Source: Liriodendron chinense (taxonomy: Eukaryota > Streptophyta > Magnoliopsida > Magnoliales > Magnoliaceae). Taken from it: a DNA stretch of 64,000 bases. This document shows positions 44,370 to 56,478 of the stretch, piece after piece. The position numbers and the translations under genes are program-made. Each line of letters opens with the position of its first letter. The stretch's first letter is position 1. The stretch lies in NCBI GenBank assembly GCA_003013855.2, contig PVNU02000424.1, forward strand, positions 186,001 through 250,000, given 5' to 3'. The notes beneath the pieces were generated by a model that saw only the letters and a list, made by a program, of their open reading frames with translations, ran no database searches and was not told where the DNA came from.

Positions 44370-44996
44370 TGTTATGGGCAAAATTATGAGCTGACCTGGA
44401 GTTGACCTTAGGTCGGATAGAACCCGACTTAGCCATAGGTCGGCCGAATTCGACCTGGCATGGAACTGACCTCAGGTCGGATAGAACCCGACCTAGCCAT
44501 AGGTCGGAACAATCCTACCTAACATAAAATATACTCCTCAACCTCGACTGGAAGACGATCTCAACCTTATAAACGTCGAATGCCGAGATCTCGAGATTCG
44601 ACCAGGAAAATAGGCGAAAGATTTAGAGAATTGTTAGAGGATATGAAAATGTCTCCCATAACTATGGAACGGCCCAATGATCGCGCTGATCCGAGAATCC
44701 CTCCCCTGAAATTACGGCCTAAAAAATGGGATACAAATCTACAACCTAAGTCTATAAATGGACACGTCTTCTTCATTATCAAGGTACGAAAAATAATTAC
44801 TCACAAAAAAGAAGAGATATTCAATTGTCAAAGATCCAACTGACTTGGGCGTTGGAGGACTAACGGCCACTCCCCGGCCACCTCTTAGTCATTGTTCCAT
44901 CTTTGCAGGTCTTGAATCAGAAGATTAAAGTCCTTCTTTACCCTTGAGGTCAATCACCGATCTCACCTCTCCCGTTGTTAAAATTCAGTAACAACA
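44370..44996 (+). repeat. 5' LTR of the Tat element
   Basis: Starts TGTTATGGGCAA, ends GTAACAACA. U3 has two 41-base direct repeats (44403-44443 and 44467-44507), each containing GACCT..AGGTC and GACCTAgccaTAGGTC inverted motifs. TATA box at 44753-44759. Confidence 0.9.
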
Positions 44997-44998
44997 GT

Positions 44999-45015
44999 TG
45001 GCGCCGTTTGTGGGA
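44999..45015 (+). promoter_or_regulatory. Primer binding site of the Tat element
   Basis: TGGCGCCGTTTGTGGGA two bases after the 5' LTR; nearly the same as that of the gag-only element at 3558. Confidence 0.65.
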
Positions 45016-45079
45016 AGTTTGGTAAGAAAGTTGTATTCTCACCCAAAGCTTTTATTCCCCTCCATCAAAAAGACTTTAG

Positions 45080-46791
45080 ATGGCTGGTAAAAGAAAATAT
45101 AAAGGAAAATCTCCTGCAATCATTGGGCCATCCAAGGCTCCGCAATCTGACGATGATGAATCCGCTCCTGAAACGCTCGCCCTCTGAATTAGGAGTTCAT
45201 CCCCACAATTAGTTCAGTAGAACGGACGACAGATGTCTCGCAATCGTGGAATCAGGCTGTCCGCTTTTGAAGAACAAGTGGGGGGTGTTGCTGAATGACT
45301 GGGAGGTGTGGATGAGCGGTTCGGACATTTCGACCAACAACTTGATGCAATCAAAGCTCTCTTAGTCAGCATGGCTCAACCGACTCCGATTTTCGGAGGC
45401 AATGACGAGCCTCAACGATCTCACCAAGTTCCTCGGCCAGAACATTCCCTTCCAATTTCAAACCAAGAACGTGCCGAGGAAGATGAAGTTCCGAGTCGAG
45501 CAACAAGAGCAAAAACTCGGTCAACAACAGAGTTGCCTGCAAACGATCTATGCTACGAACTCGAAGAAAAAAGATCAGCTCGTTTGGATCGCGACCAAGT
45601 GGACAACAATATAAATCCGCTGGAGGCCGAGCGAAGGAACTTCGTAAACGTGTAGGCGATATCTAAAGAGCGCAGCGCACCCGAGCACCCATTACAGTAG
45701 ATGCATTAGTCGACTCATCCGAATCGCTGTTCACTGAAGAGATCCGCAAGGAACCGCTTCCTAAAGGGTTCAAAATCCTTCAACTCAAACAATACACTGG
45801 GACAGGGGACCCAGCGGAACATTTGGAGAATTTCAAAGTCTGAATGGAGCTCCTCGGAGTAAATGGGCACATCATGTGCAAATCTTTTCCCCTGTCATTA
45901 ACGAGCTTAGCTTAGACTTGGTTTCAAAATCTAAAACCAAAGTCGATCTGCTCGTTTGCCCAACTGAGTAGGACCTTCGCTACCCAGTTCATCAGAAGCA
46001 CCGACTCGAGGAAGCATTCAACCCATCTCGCCGCGGTCAAACAAAAAGAAGACGAGTCTTTAAAAGACTTACTTGCATGCTTCAATGCTGAGGCCGTCCA
46101 AGTTGAAAACCTTTCTCAGAACGTCCTACTCCACACTATGATTAGGGGATTACGCGATAAGAAATTCCTCTAGTCCGTTAGAGAGGAACCACCTCAGTCT
46201 GTTGCAGAATTCCTAGATCGAGCTGCCAAGCACATCAACACAGAGGAATTGGTCAACGCGCATAGGTCATCTTCCATAAGTAAAGATTGCCGAGAAGAAA
46301 GCAGCTAAAAAAGACATAAATCCAAGCGAAGGTCACCAAGTCGGAACAATGCTCTTCGAGAAGTCAAAGCCTCAGCCCCTTGATTTGAAAAATATACACC
46401 GCTCAATACAACCATCGAACTAGTATACCTGGTAGAAAAAGGTAAGCAGATGTTCGGAAGGCCGGCAAAGATCAAAACCGACCCCGACAGGAGGTCGAAA
46501 TCAAAATACTGTCTGTATCATAAAGACCATGGTCATAATACAGTAGATTGTTTCGACTTGAAGCAACAGATAGAAACCCTCATTCAACAAAGATTCTTCA
46601 AAGATTATATCGTCCAGCGTCAGGAGGACCGAAGGGCTGTGGATCAGAATAACCAGATCGAAGAAAAAATCGACAATAATCTTGTAGAAGAAATCCAAAT
46701 GATCTTTGGTGGGCCAACTCTAGGGACTCCGGCAACACTCGAAAGGCCTATGTATGACAAGATAAGACATCTAAGCCAGGCCTTTTCGTGA
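45080..46791 (+). pseudogene. gag of the Tat element
   Basis: ATG at 45080 (MAGKRKYKGKSPAI). The frame is interrupted by stops near 45187 and 45296 and again in the capsid region (e.g. near 45841 and 45913). The capsid part at about 45700-46260 has the Retrotrans_gag pattern: TGTGDPAEHLENF, MCKSFPLSL, WFQNLKP and LSRTFATQF. The zinc-knuckle-like CLYHKDHGHNTVDC (46509-46551) keeps all metal ligands, unlike the one in the gag-only element. It would package element RNA. Confidence 0.8.
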
Positions 46792-46899
46792 ACATTACGA
46801 GCTGACCAGCAAAAGTTGCAAAGGTAACATCTCACGGGTTAACATTCAGTGAGGAATATGCCAAAGGTGTCCTTCATCCGCACGATGATTCACTTGTGG

Positions 46900-47290
46900 T
46901 GTCGATGGTAGTTGCCAATAAAAGACTCCACAGAATGATGGTCGTATGGGCAACTCGGTGGACATTTTGTACATCACAGCGTTTGAAAAGATGAAAATCG
47001 ACCGATCTAAGTTGAGGCTAGTCAAAACAGCCTTGACTAGATTCACAGGGGACACGATCATGCCGGGAGGAGAGATAACTCTTCCGGTCACAGCGGGGGA
47101 GGAACCTAATAAAAAAATAATTATGGTCGATTTTCTCGTCGTCAACACCCCGTCTACCTACAACGCGGTAATTGGTCGTCCCATCCTCTGAGCTCTTAAA
47201 GCCAGTATCTCCATATACCACCTGACTATAAAATTCGACACTGACGAAGGTGTCGGAGTGGTGCGAGGCGACCAACAGGAGGCCCACCGG
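46900..47290 (+). pseudogene. Protease region of the Tat element
   Basis: The downstream half of the aspartic protease is readable (SVDILYITAFEKM, GDTIMPGGEITLPVTAG, VDFLVVNTPSTYNAVIGRPIL; 46946-47191). The catalytic Asp segment normally just before it is in disturbed sequence (46900-46950). A stop follows GRPIL. Confidence 0.75.
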
Positions 47291-47589
47291 TGTTACGAAT
47301 TAACCTTGCGTGGAAAAAGCTTGGTTTCTATGGTATCTCTCACAACTCCCTTGGTCCCAGAGAAGAAACCGAAGAGCGCGGATCACCCACTGAGGAACTA
47401 ATCGAAGTCCCATTATCAGACGATGACCCGACCTGAGTCGTCAGGATCGGATCCCAGCTAGACAATGATATACGGGAAGAACTGACCACTTTTCTAAAGC
47501 AACACGCAGATGTATTTACGTGGTCTCATCAAGATATGCCAGGTATCAACTCGAAAATAATGGTCCAATGACTAAATGTCGATCTAACC

Positions 47590-48820
47590 TTCAAGCTAGT
47601 TCGTCAGAAATGACGATCCTTCAACACGGAAAGGTACGTTGTGATTGAAGAAGAAGTCAAAAAATTGTGCCAGGTTGAATTTATCAAAGAAGTACGTTAT
47701 CTAGATTGGCTCGCTAACGTCGTCTTAGTGAAGAAAGCCTAACGAAAATGGAGAGTTTGTGTGGACTATACTGACCTTAACAAAGCCTGTTCGAAAGAAA
47801 GCTTCATGCTGCCCAGGATAGATCAGCTCGTCGATGCAACGTCGGCTTTCGAGCAACTCAGCTTTATGGACGCATATTTTGGATATAACTAAATCCGGAT
47901 GCATGCTCCCGACAAACAGAAGACAACGTTCATCACGGACCGAGGCCTCTACTGCTATAAAGTAATGCTCTTTGGACTTAAAAACGCAGGGGCAACCTAC
48001 CAGCGTTTAGTCAACAAAATGTTTGTTGAACAGATCGGCAAGACCATGGAGGTCTACGTGGATGACATGCTCGTTAAGAGCCTAAAGTCGGAAAATCACG
48101 TTGAAGACCTCGGCACCATGTTCAGTATTTTAAAGAAATACCGGATGAAGCTCAATCTCACCAAATGCGCCTTTGGAGTAAGCTCAGAAAAGTTTCTCGG
48201 GTTCATGGAAAACCAACGAGGGATAGAAGCCAATCCAGAGAAAATTCGAGCGTTGATCGACATGAGCTCGCCCACCACTGTGAAAGAAGTCCAATGCCTC
48301 ACAGGGAGGATCGCAGGCTCTCAATAGGTTTGTCTTAAGGGCCAATGATCGGTGTCTCCCATTCTTCAAACAACTCTGCAAATGCAAGGAGATAACTTGG
48401 ACGTTAGAATGAGAGCAGGCCTTCCTCGAGCTAAAAGCCTATCTTGGCTCTTCACCTTTGCTGTCCAAACCAGTGGAGGGAAAATAATTACTTCTGTACT
48501 TAGCGGTTTCACCAAAAGCAGTTAGCTTGGCTTTGGTCCGTGACGACAAAGGAACACAAAGGCCGGTTTACTACGTCAGTAAAGCCCTACTTGATGCAGA
48601 AACACGATATCTAAACATCAAGAAACTAGCCTTGGCACTGATCACGACGGCTAGGTGGTTGAGACCCTTCTTCCAAGCGCACCCAATAGCTGTGTTAACA
48701 GATCAACCGCTATGACAAGTACTACAGAAGCCAGAAATTTTAGGTCGTCTCGTCAAATGGGCCGTTGAGCTCGGTGAGTTCGACATACAATTCCGACCTC
48801 ATGTTGCTATCAAGGGTCAA
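47590..48820 (+). pseudogene. Reverse transcriptase and first RNase H of the Tat element
   Basis: Motifs in order: WRVCVDYTDLNKAC (about 47750), FGLKNAGATYQRLVN (about 47970), catalytic YVDD (48055-48066), KLNLTKCAFGV, FLGF. RNase H follows with RPVYYVSKALLDAETRY (about 48570) and VLTDQPL. Stops interrupt the frame near 47742, 47890, 48325 and 48713. Confidence 0.85.
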
Positions 48821-49489
48821 GCTGTGGCCAATTTCATTGTCGAATTCACCAGCCCCCTGAGCAATCAACATGATCACAAATCAAGTCGCCCCTATGAAGA
48901 ATTGAAATCGGTAGGATCTTCGGAATGTTATCCATCAACATTTGCCTGGTCGTTATACGTTGACGGGTTGTCAAATTCACAAGGTAGTAGAGTTGGCATC
49001 ATCTTGACTTCTCCGGACGGGGTAAAGGTTCAGTATGCACTTAGGTTCGACTTCCGAACGTCCAATAATGAAGCTGAATATGAAGCTCTCCTAGTTGGAC
49101 TACGCCTTACTTCTGAAACAGGAGTATGAGCTGTAAAGGTGCACAACGATTCGCAGTTAGTGGTCGGACAGGTGACCATAAAATATCAAGCAAAAGGGAA
49201 GAAAATGAGCGCATACTTAGCAAAACCTGAGAATTGCTATCCTACTTTGATTATTATGGGGTCATTCAGGTCCCGAGAAATCAAAATATCCAATGCGGAC
49301 TCACTGACAAAATTAGCATCGGCAGTGGATAACGACCTCAGTAAAACGATCCCTATTGAATTTCTTTCCTATCGAAGTATATCTCAGGAGGAGCCGAGTG
49401 AAGTGTGCTCGGTGTCAGCTAACCCGAGCTGGATGAATCCTATCATTCACTTGCTACAAAATGGTGAACTGCCCAAAGACAGAAAAGAG
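48821..49489 (+). pseudogene. Second, archaeal-type RNase H of the Tat element
   Basis: A second RNase H-like domain after the first: WSLYVDGLSNSQGSRVG (about 48950), NNEAEYEALLVGL (about 49065) and VHNDSQLVVGQV (about 49140). These supply the Asp, Glu and Asp positions of the aRH domain found in Tat elements. A stop lies near 49127 inside the domain. Confidence 0.85.
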
Positions 49490-50660
49490 TCGCAGAAAAT
49501 TCGTTATTGGGCAGCTCATTATACACTGATTGACGAAGTCCTCTACAAAAAGGGGTAATCTCTCCCTTGCCTACGTTGCATAGGATCCGAGGAGGCTGAC
49601 TATGTCCTTCGAGAAATCCACTTTGGCAGCCGTGGAAATCATTCTGAAAGCAGGGTACTCGCACAAAAAGTAGTCTGTCAAGGATATTACTGGCCTACCA
49701 TTCAACGTGATGCTAGGGAGAGTAAAAAAGTGTGACAAATGTCAGCGGTTCGCACCAGTTCCCCACCTGCCTCCAGAAGAGCTCACTCCCATGTTTGGAC
49801 CATGGCCGTTAGCCCAATGGGGAGTTGATATAATTGGTCCCCTCCCAACAGGCAAAGGTCAAGTAAAATGTGTGATCGTCGTCGTGGATTATTTCATGAA
49901 ATGGGCTGAGGCAGAGCCGCTTGCCACGATTGCGGAAAGAAAAACTACTGATTTTATCTGGAAGTCGATCATATGTAGATTTGGGATCCCAAATACTATA
50001 ATTTCTGATAACGGACGAGAATTCGACAACGCGAGATTTCAGAAGTTTTGCAAGAGCTTGGGTATCAAGAATGTGTACTCATCTCCTCATCACCCCCAGG
50101 CTAATGGCTATGTTGAAGCTGTCAACAAAATCATAAAAAACCACCTCAAAACGTAGCTCGGTGAAAGGAAGGGAGCATGGGCAGAAGAACTCCCAGAAGT
50201 ATTATGGGCTTATAGAACCACAACTCGGTCCATTACCGGGGAAACCGCCTTTTCCTTGGCTTTTGGAGCCGAAGTGGTGATTCCGGTAGAGGTTGGAATG
50301 CCCACTAACCAGACAGGTCGTCATCAGCCCGATCAGAATGAAAGTCAGCTTTGAATGAATCTCGACCTGCTTAACGAAGTAAAGGCAACTTCTCAGGTGC
50401 AAATTACAGCATATCAATACAGAGTCCATCGACATCACAACTCGTGGGTAAAGAAACGAAGATTCAGGATAAGCGACCTCGTCCTCAGAAAGATAAGTAA
50501 AGAAATTAAGGAAAAAGCAAGTGCTTTTAGCCCCAATTGGGAAGGTCCATATAAGGTGTTAAGCTCATTTCGCCTAGACATTTATTGGCTTGAAAACATA
50601 AAAGGCCGACCTCTCCCTCATCTATGGAATGGTGGGCACCTCAAAATTTATTATCCATGA
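49490..50660 (+). pseudogene. Integrase of the Tat element
   Basis: The zinc-binding region is partly readable (CDKCQRF, about 49730). The core has Asp in WGVDIIGPLP, Asp in IISDNGREF and Glu in NGYVEAVNK. The C-terminal part ends with NWEGPYKVLSS and GRPLPHLWNGGHLKIYYP at 50660. There is no chromodomain, as expected of a non-chromovirus. Breaks occur near 49557, 50154 and 50354. Confidence 0.85.
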
Positions 50661-51189
50661 CCAGGTCAGATACGCAAATAAGGTGAAAATCTGTACACCA
50701 AAGGTTTTCAATAAAGACAAAATTTTCACAAAAGTCGAACATGTTTACAATTTGAGTTCGACACCTACAATACCATAGTTGAAAATTAGTAAAGGGAGTC
50801 TGAGTTCGATCAGAAGATCGTAAGATCAGATTTACCAAGCTACACAAGACAAGCATGGCCACTAACAGCTTAAAGCTTGACATGAGTTTAAAGTCGGAAA
50901 TGACAGAAAGCATGATACCAACTTAATCGACATATTTATGAGCTACAAAACGAACCTATTCCAATTACTTTGACAAATCTCAATTGCTCAAATATGGAAT
51001 AAAATAATACCACAACAATCACAGAAGCATAAATTAAATGCACAGGTGATGAAAGTAAAAGCTTCAGAAGGGCTTAAAAAAACTGATCTACTTCAATCGC
51101 TTCAGAAGGGCTAAAAAATATTCATAAAAGCCCTTAAGGGATATAAAAAAAGTGTGTGTCCTTTCAATCCTAGGCCACCTTATCAGTGG
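50661..51189. other. Spacer between integrase and the antisense ORF
   Basis: Non-coding; contains a short duplication GCTTCAGAAGGGCT (51059 and 51100). Confidence 0.5.
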
Positions 51190-53308
51190 CCGTAGTCTCC
51201 GACGGGTCGACCTCTGATCCTCTAGCTTAAGTCTCAGCTGGAGCAGATTTCACATAAACAGCCTCATCTTCATCGACAGGAGTAAGGTCAAGACTAGGAA
51301 AATGCTTTTAGACTAGATTCCTGCAATCCTAGAAGCCACAGTTATACAACTCTTCCTGAACTACGTTCACCTTCTCAAGCTCTGCCTTTAGACCTTTGAC
51401 CTCAGCTTGGGACTTCAGTTGAATCTCGCGCAGGAACTTAGCCAGGTTCGATTTCTCCTCCTGGCCGTCTTCAATGCAGCCTCAAGGGATTCCTCCTTGT
51501 TCTCGACAGATTGAACTTTGGCTGAAGCCTCCTTTAGCGCATCCTTGAAAGACTGAGCTTGGGCCTACGAGACCTCTAGGTCGGATTGAGAGACCTTCAG
51601 CTCGGATTGGGACTTCTTCATCTCCTACCTCGCGGCCTCGGTCTTCTTCTTCTAGGAAGATGCTGTAGTAAGTGCTTACTTCATCGGATAGGTTTGTTCG
51701 GCCATAGCTTGACGAACCATGACCAACAGGGCCGAGTCCTTAAGAGAAAAATAGAAACTGTCAGAATTGTAGACAGGCTTGTGAAAAATTGTAAATAGTA
51801 ACTCACCCTGAGATTGCTCTCTATTGCGACTCCAATCATCTGATCGAGATTGGAGGTGGCCAATGAAACCAGATCTTCTAGAATGCAGCTATTCACATGA
51901 GCGTATGAAGTGATGCCGTCAATCCAGGTCTGAAACTTCTCCGTAATCGGAGGCATATTGACCCGGTCTTCACGAGAAGCAGTAGCTCAGGCGGAAGCAG
52001 GAGCTTGAGATGGTGGTGGAAGACCTGATGAGCTGGCACGAGTCGTAAGATGTTCTGCGACCACCTCAGTCTGTGTGTCGAAGGTCTCTGGTATCTTGAC
52101 AACTAGAGGCCGAGACGCTAAAGGCTCAACCCTAACTGGAGAGCTTGTATCAACAGGCTGTCCAGATCCTCACACAAAGGACTGGGGGAGTCGTTGTTGC
52201 CTCGAAGGCTCGGATGTGGCCGTCTTCTTCCTCGGGGGCTCAGAAGAGGTCTGCTCACATTCAAAGACATGGGAAGGAATCTTGCGAATCTTCGAGATTG
52301 CCTTTGGAGCCATACTTGCTCCGAAAAAATGTGAAAAATGCTGCCAGGCAGTTAAGGCACATCGGCAAGTTACTTTTCAGACTACCAACCTGAGTCACAA
52401 ATAGAATCAAGGGTTATCAAGTGATGAAAGTCTCTCTCTTCAACAGAACAACTCCTCGCGGTTCAGATTTGTCTCTCTTGCTCGACAGAGAGAGCTACTC
52501 GGATGGTCGTAGAAGCTACATTACAGAGACAATCATCAGAAGAATTAAAGAAAAATTAAGAGCGATAACCAAAGTATCAGTAAGCGAAATCAGCTCGGAC
52601 TCTAAACTCCAAAGGCTGAGGCTCATCTGATGAAGATTCCCAGTTCCCCGAAGCGAAGAACCACTTCCTTTTCCAAGTCTTGGTGGAACATGGCAAATCA
52701 GTCACCAATGAGCCACCCTAACCCGGAATTGAAGAAAAATAATAAAGTCCCTGACCTCCTAAGGACTTAAGAGAATACATCGAGAACAGCTCGCTTGAGG
52801 TCAGCTCTTTATTCCTAACCCTTTGCCATAAAATATAGCACCCCACTATACATCTCCAGGCATTCGGCTGCAACTAGCTCACAGACAGACCTAACAGGCT
52901 GATGACCTCGCATATAAAAGGTTGTAGAGGTAACTGTAGCCTAGCCTCTAAGTGCATCATAGAAATTACTGTTTCTCCCTGACAAGGTCGGCTCGGTCTA
53001 TCCCCTTGGTCATGAACTCTAAACTCTATGGAATCAGGAATTTCTTAAATTTTCCTAAGTACATCTAACTCGTCCTGGGTAATCTATGAGGTCACGTTGT
53101 CTAGTTCGAAAGGTTCCTTACGAGCTGTGGCACCTCCAATAGTCGATTCTGGAGGGGCAGATTCCTCTTCATCAGCATGCTCTACTGTCCTAGTTCTAGA
53201 GCTAGATTCTCCAGGGTTCATTTCTCGGGAACCCAGCGAAGGTGGGTCCGATTCAGGATCTTCGAATCTCACCTTAGGGATGGCATCAGAGTCTGAGGTT
53301 TCTGACAT
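51190..53308 (-). pseudogene. Antisense extra ORF, Transposase_28-like, decayed
   Basis: On the minus strand an ATG at 53308-53306 opens an acidic, Ser/Glu-rich N terminus (MSETSDSDAIPKV). A globular domain then reads, with stops, RLQLPLQPFICEVISLLGL, LQPNAWRCIVG, LYYFSS and WKRKWFFASGNWE (about 52950-52650). This is the pattern of the plant 'putative gypsy type transposon' family (Pfam Transposase_28). A Lys/Glu/Ser-rich, probably coiled-coil tail lies at about 51650-51450. At least five stops or shifts are present. A TATA-like sequence (ATATAAAT) on the minus strand near 53517-53524 could be its promoter. Its role is unknown. Confidence 0.7.
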
Positions 53309-53808
53309 ATTTAAAAATAAAAATGGCAAGTAAAAGAGGTGTTCAAAGATTGAAAAAGCGTACCAAGAATGCTGGTACACCGGCCTGAGGAAGATGATCA
53401 GAAAAAGGAAGAAAAGAAGGGAAGATCAAAAGTTCGGATACTCAAATACTTAGGGAGATGGAAAGTTTGAAAGTCAAAGAGATGGAAATTTTCAGAATTT
53501 TGGCTAAGTCTGGAGATTTATATTCAGAGGATTTCCTTGCATTTAATGCGGATGCCATGTGGCAAGTTCTGACTCGATCATACAAAAAGCAACGTAAGGT
53601 ATCGACACGTGGCGACGCCCCGTTCACCAAGACTCTACGAGCGCCTCCATGCTGTATGGGTGAATGATGATGGCTCGATTTTTTAAACGACGCATTAAAT
53701 GCCATTTTCCAGCCTGCCTAAATGACGACGAAAAAGCTGTTAAAGGCTAAAAGCGATCAAGGCAGCTTATCTTCCTCAACAAGTTACTTTCAAGCCAGAC
53801 AAGCTAGA
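53309..53808. other. Region between the antisense ORF and the polypurine tract
   Basis: Non-coding on both strands apart from short ORFs; includes the putative antisense promoter. Confidence 0.4.
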
Positions 53809-53813
53809 TTTTA

Positions 53814-53827
53814 AAGTAGGGGGCTTC
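53814..53827 (+). promoter_or_regulatory. Polypurine tract of the Tat element
   Basis: AAGTAGGGGGCTTC directly before the 3' LTR. Confidence 0.75.
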
Positions 53828-54454
53828 TGTTATGGGCAAAATTATGAGGTGACCTGGAGTTGACCTCAGGTCGGATAGAACCTGACCTAGCCATAAGTTG
53901 GCCAAATTCGACCTGGCATGGAACTGACCTCAGGTCGGATAGAACCCGACCTAGCTATAGGTCAGAACAATCTGACCTAACATAAAATATACTCCTCGAC
54001 CTCGACTGGAAGACGACCTCAACCTTATAAACGTGGAATGCCGAGATCTTGGGATTCAGCCAGGAAAATAGGCGAAAGATTTGAAGAATCGTCAGAAGAT
54101 ACGAAAACGTCTCCCATAACTACGGAACGGCCCAAGGATCGCGCTGAGCTGAGAATCCCTCCCCTAAAATTACAGCCTCCAACAGGGGATACAACTCTGC
54201 AACCTAAGTCTATAAATGGACACGTCTTCTTCATTATCAAGGTACGAAAAACAATTACTCACAAAAGAGAAGAGATATTCAATTGTCAAAGATCCAACTG
54301 ACTTGGGCGTTGGAGGACTAACGGCCACTCCCCGGCCACCTCTTAGCCATTGTTCCATCTTTGCAGATCTTGAATCAGAAGATCAAAGTCCTTCTTCACC
54401 CTTGAGGTCGATCACCGATCTCACCTCTCCCATTGTTAAAATTCAGTAACAACA
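53828..54454 (+). repeat. 3' LTR of the Tat element
   Basis: 627 bases, same length as the 5' LTR; starts TGTTATGGGCAA, ends GTAACAACA. TATA box at 54211-54217. Confidence 0.9.
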
Positions 54455-55766
54455 TGCCACATGTGCAAGCCTGACATATTGGTGTGATATGAGATCTAAT
54501 CCATTCATCTGTGGCTACCAATGTCTATTTAAATGCCCCTGTTAAAAAATTAGATCACTTTAATTTTTGGATGGGCCACAGTTTACCAAAGAATTTACAT
54601 ATGAAAAATACTCTTTGAAGGTTTTTTAACTGTGCAAATATGGTCCATTTGCTAAGTGGACCATATTTAATTTTGGAGAGAGCACCAACATGACAAGAAC
54701 AACCTTACTATTTGTTTGGCATAAATTCGGTCGTATGTGCATGCACTATGATGGGTGTGCTTGAGCCGGATGTGGCTTGATTTGAATCAAACGCTTTTGA
54801 CCTTAGTTTCAAAGATAGACCATTGTATTAAGAATTTTAAGGGTTGGTTGTTTATTTAGCCAGTTGTCTAAATAAGACCAGGTGACCTTCTGTTAAAACT
54901 GTGAATTCCCAAACTTGAGAAGAGGAGAAATTCATGAGTGTTCATTTGCATTTATATTTCTCATTTGAGGAATTAGAAAATTCATAAGCATTCACAAACA
55001 ACATACACAAGTACATAATAGACAATGTGCAAAGAGAAAATTTTATTTCAGAGATTTCAGGTTCTGTACATTCTAGGCCATGATCTGGCACAAGCCCTTA
55101 ATTACATTAGATAACTGATAACCCTTGATTAGAAGGTAAAAGATTGCGCCCGCATGGGACTACATCTTTTAAAGAAAGGATGCCTGGGCCATATTGAGAG
55201 GCTTGTCTGGACCATGTCAAGCCAATTGTATGGACCGCTCAATTTCTGTGAGTCTAATGTTTACGTCCTGTTGATTTGATTTCGGGAAAAATGACTGATT
55301 AGCCTTTGATCATGTGATGCAACTCTGGGCCTTCTTCTAGGATAGGTGACCTGTGGAAGACTGACTACGACTTTAGACGTCTCATGTTATGTCCATGGAT
55401 ACAATTTTGGATGGGTAGGGCACCGGACGACTCTGATTGGTGAAAATCCTTAACATTGACATGATTTCTCGAAAGGGTAAGTGCATTTTTTTATGATAGC
55501 TTTGGTTTGGTTTACTTAGTTTGATGTAGGGGTAGTTCCTTGTGGTCGCAGTGTTACTTGATATCCAAGTTTCACATCAGGACCACGATCATGATAAGAT
55601 TCCGAGTATGCAATGTTGGACATAGTGTCTCTTTGTTGGTTTTAGAATGCTGTAATAAGACCCCAGTTCTGATTTGATTGTTACATTAGGACTATGGATC
55701 CTTCTTGGTGTTGAGGAAAGGCAAATAAAGTTGTGTTAACATGCTATAGATGGCTTAAGGGTGCCT
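54455..55766. other. Spacer, no gene seen
   Basis: AT-rich sequence without long ORFs. I could not match it to the repeats elsewhere in the window. Confidence 0.4.
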
Positions 55767-55774
55767 ATCCTAAG

Positions 55775-56184
55775 TAGAGCTGTATACAAACTGAGCCAGC
55801 TCGAAAAGCTCTCTCAGATTGGCTAAAAAAAGCTTGGTTCAGCTCGATTCGTAGGGTGTATCAAGCCAAGCCGAGCCTATTTTTTGTGCTCGTTAAAAAT
55901 TCAAGCCAAGCTCGAGCTAGATCGAGCTCGATTTGGCTTGGTTCGAACCAGGCTCGGATCGGCTTGATCTTTTTTTAAATATACAATATATATTATATAT
56001 AATATAATTATAATATATAAAAGGTTATATTTCATTCGAACAGCCTCACCCTACAAACCCTAAATTCCTTTTTGGTTTTTTCATTCGAGCGCCCTCGCCC
56101 ACCCGGCTGCCCCTTAGCCTCAAACCCTCGTTGGTCGACGCCTGACCAGACTTTCCCGGCTTGCCTAATGGCCAGACTCCCCCC

Positions 56185-56235
<51 letters not shown>

Positions 56236-56470
56236 TCATCTCTGATCTCTCTCCTCGGCCAGACTTGCTTGGCCTAACCTGAAAGCTCGAGCTTGAATTT
56301 AGGCTCAAAAGCTCGACCTTGAACTGGCTCAAAAGCTCGTCCAAACCAAGCCGAGCTGCCCAGTTGGGCTAGATGAATAAGCCGAGCTAAGCTGAGCTTG
56401 AGCGCAACCACTTTGCTGGTCGAGCCGAGCTGGGCCAATCTCGATTCGATTCGGCTCATGTACAATTCTA
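55775..56470. mobile_element. hAT-type non-autonomous element, 696 bp
   Basis: ATCCTAAG (55767-55774) and ATCCTGAG (56471-56478) form an 8-base duplication with one transition. Ends TAGAGCTGTATACAAACTGAG and (reverse complement) TAGAATTGTACATGAGCC are inverted. The interior has GAGCTCGAGC-type repeats, an AT-rich patch and a CT microsatellite (56187-56233). No transposase. Confidence 0.85.
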
Positions 56471-56478
56471 ATCCTGAG

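Larger units (their letters stand above)
44370..54454 (+). mobile_element. Tat-lineage Ty3/gypsy element, full length, inactivated
   Basis: A 10.1 kb element with 627-base LTRs, a TGGCGCCG primer site, and gag, protease, reverse transcriptase, RNase H, a second archaeal-type RNase H and integrase. A long 3' region carries an antisense ORF, and a polypurine tract follows. Dual RNase H and an extra antisense ORF before the 3' LTR are known marks of Tat-lineage elements. About 47 differences between the LTRs by eye (7-8 percent, mostly transitions) and numerous stops indicate an old, dead copy. Flanks CACCA (44365-44369) and TGCCA (54455-54459) could be a decayed target duplication. Confidence 0.9.

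Noticed and set aside
44580..44843. 87-codon ORF repeated at 54038-54301
   Set aside because: It is present in both LTRs of the Tat element and includes the TATA region; an LTR feature, not a gene.
53097..53333. 78-codon plus-strand ORF rich in Ser
   Set aside because: It is the complement of the acidic N terminus of the antisense ORF, whose frame agrees with downstream homology.
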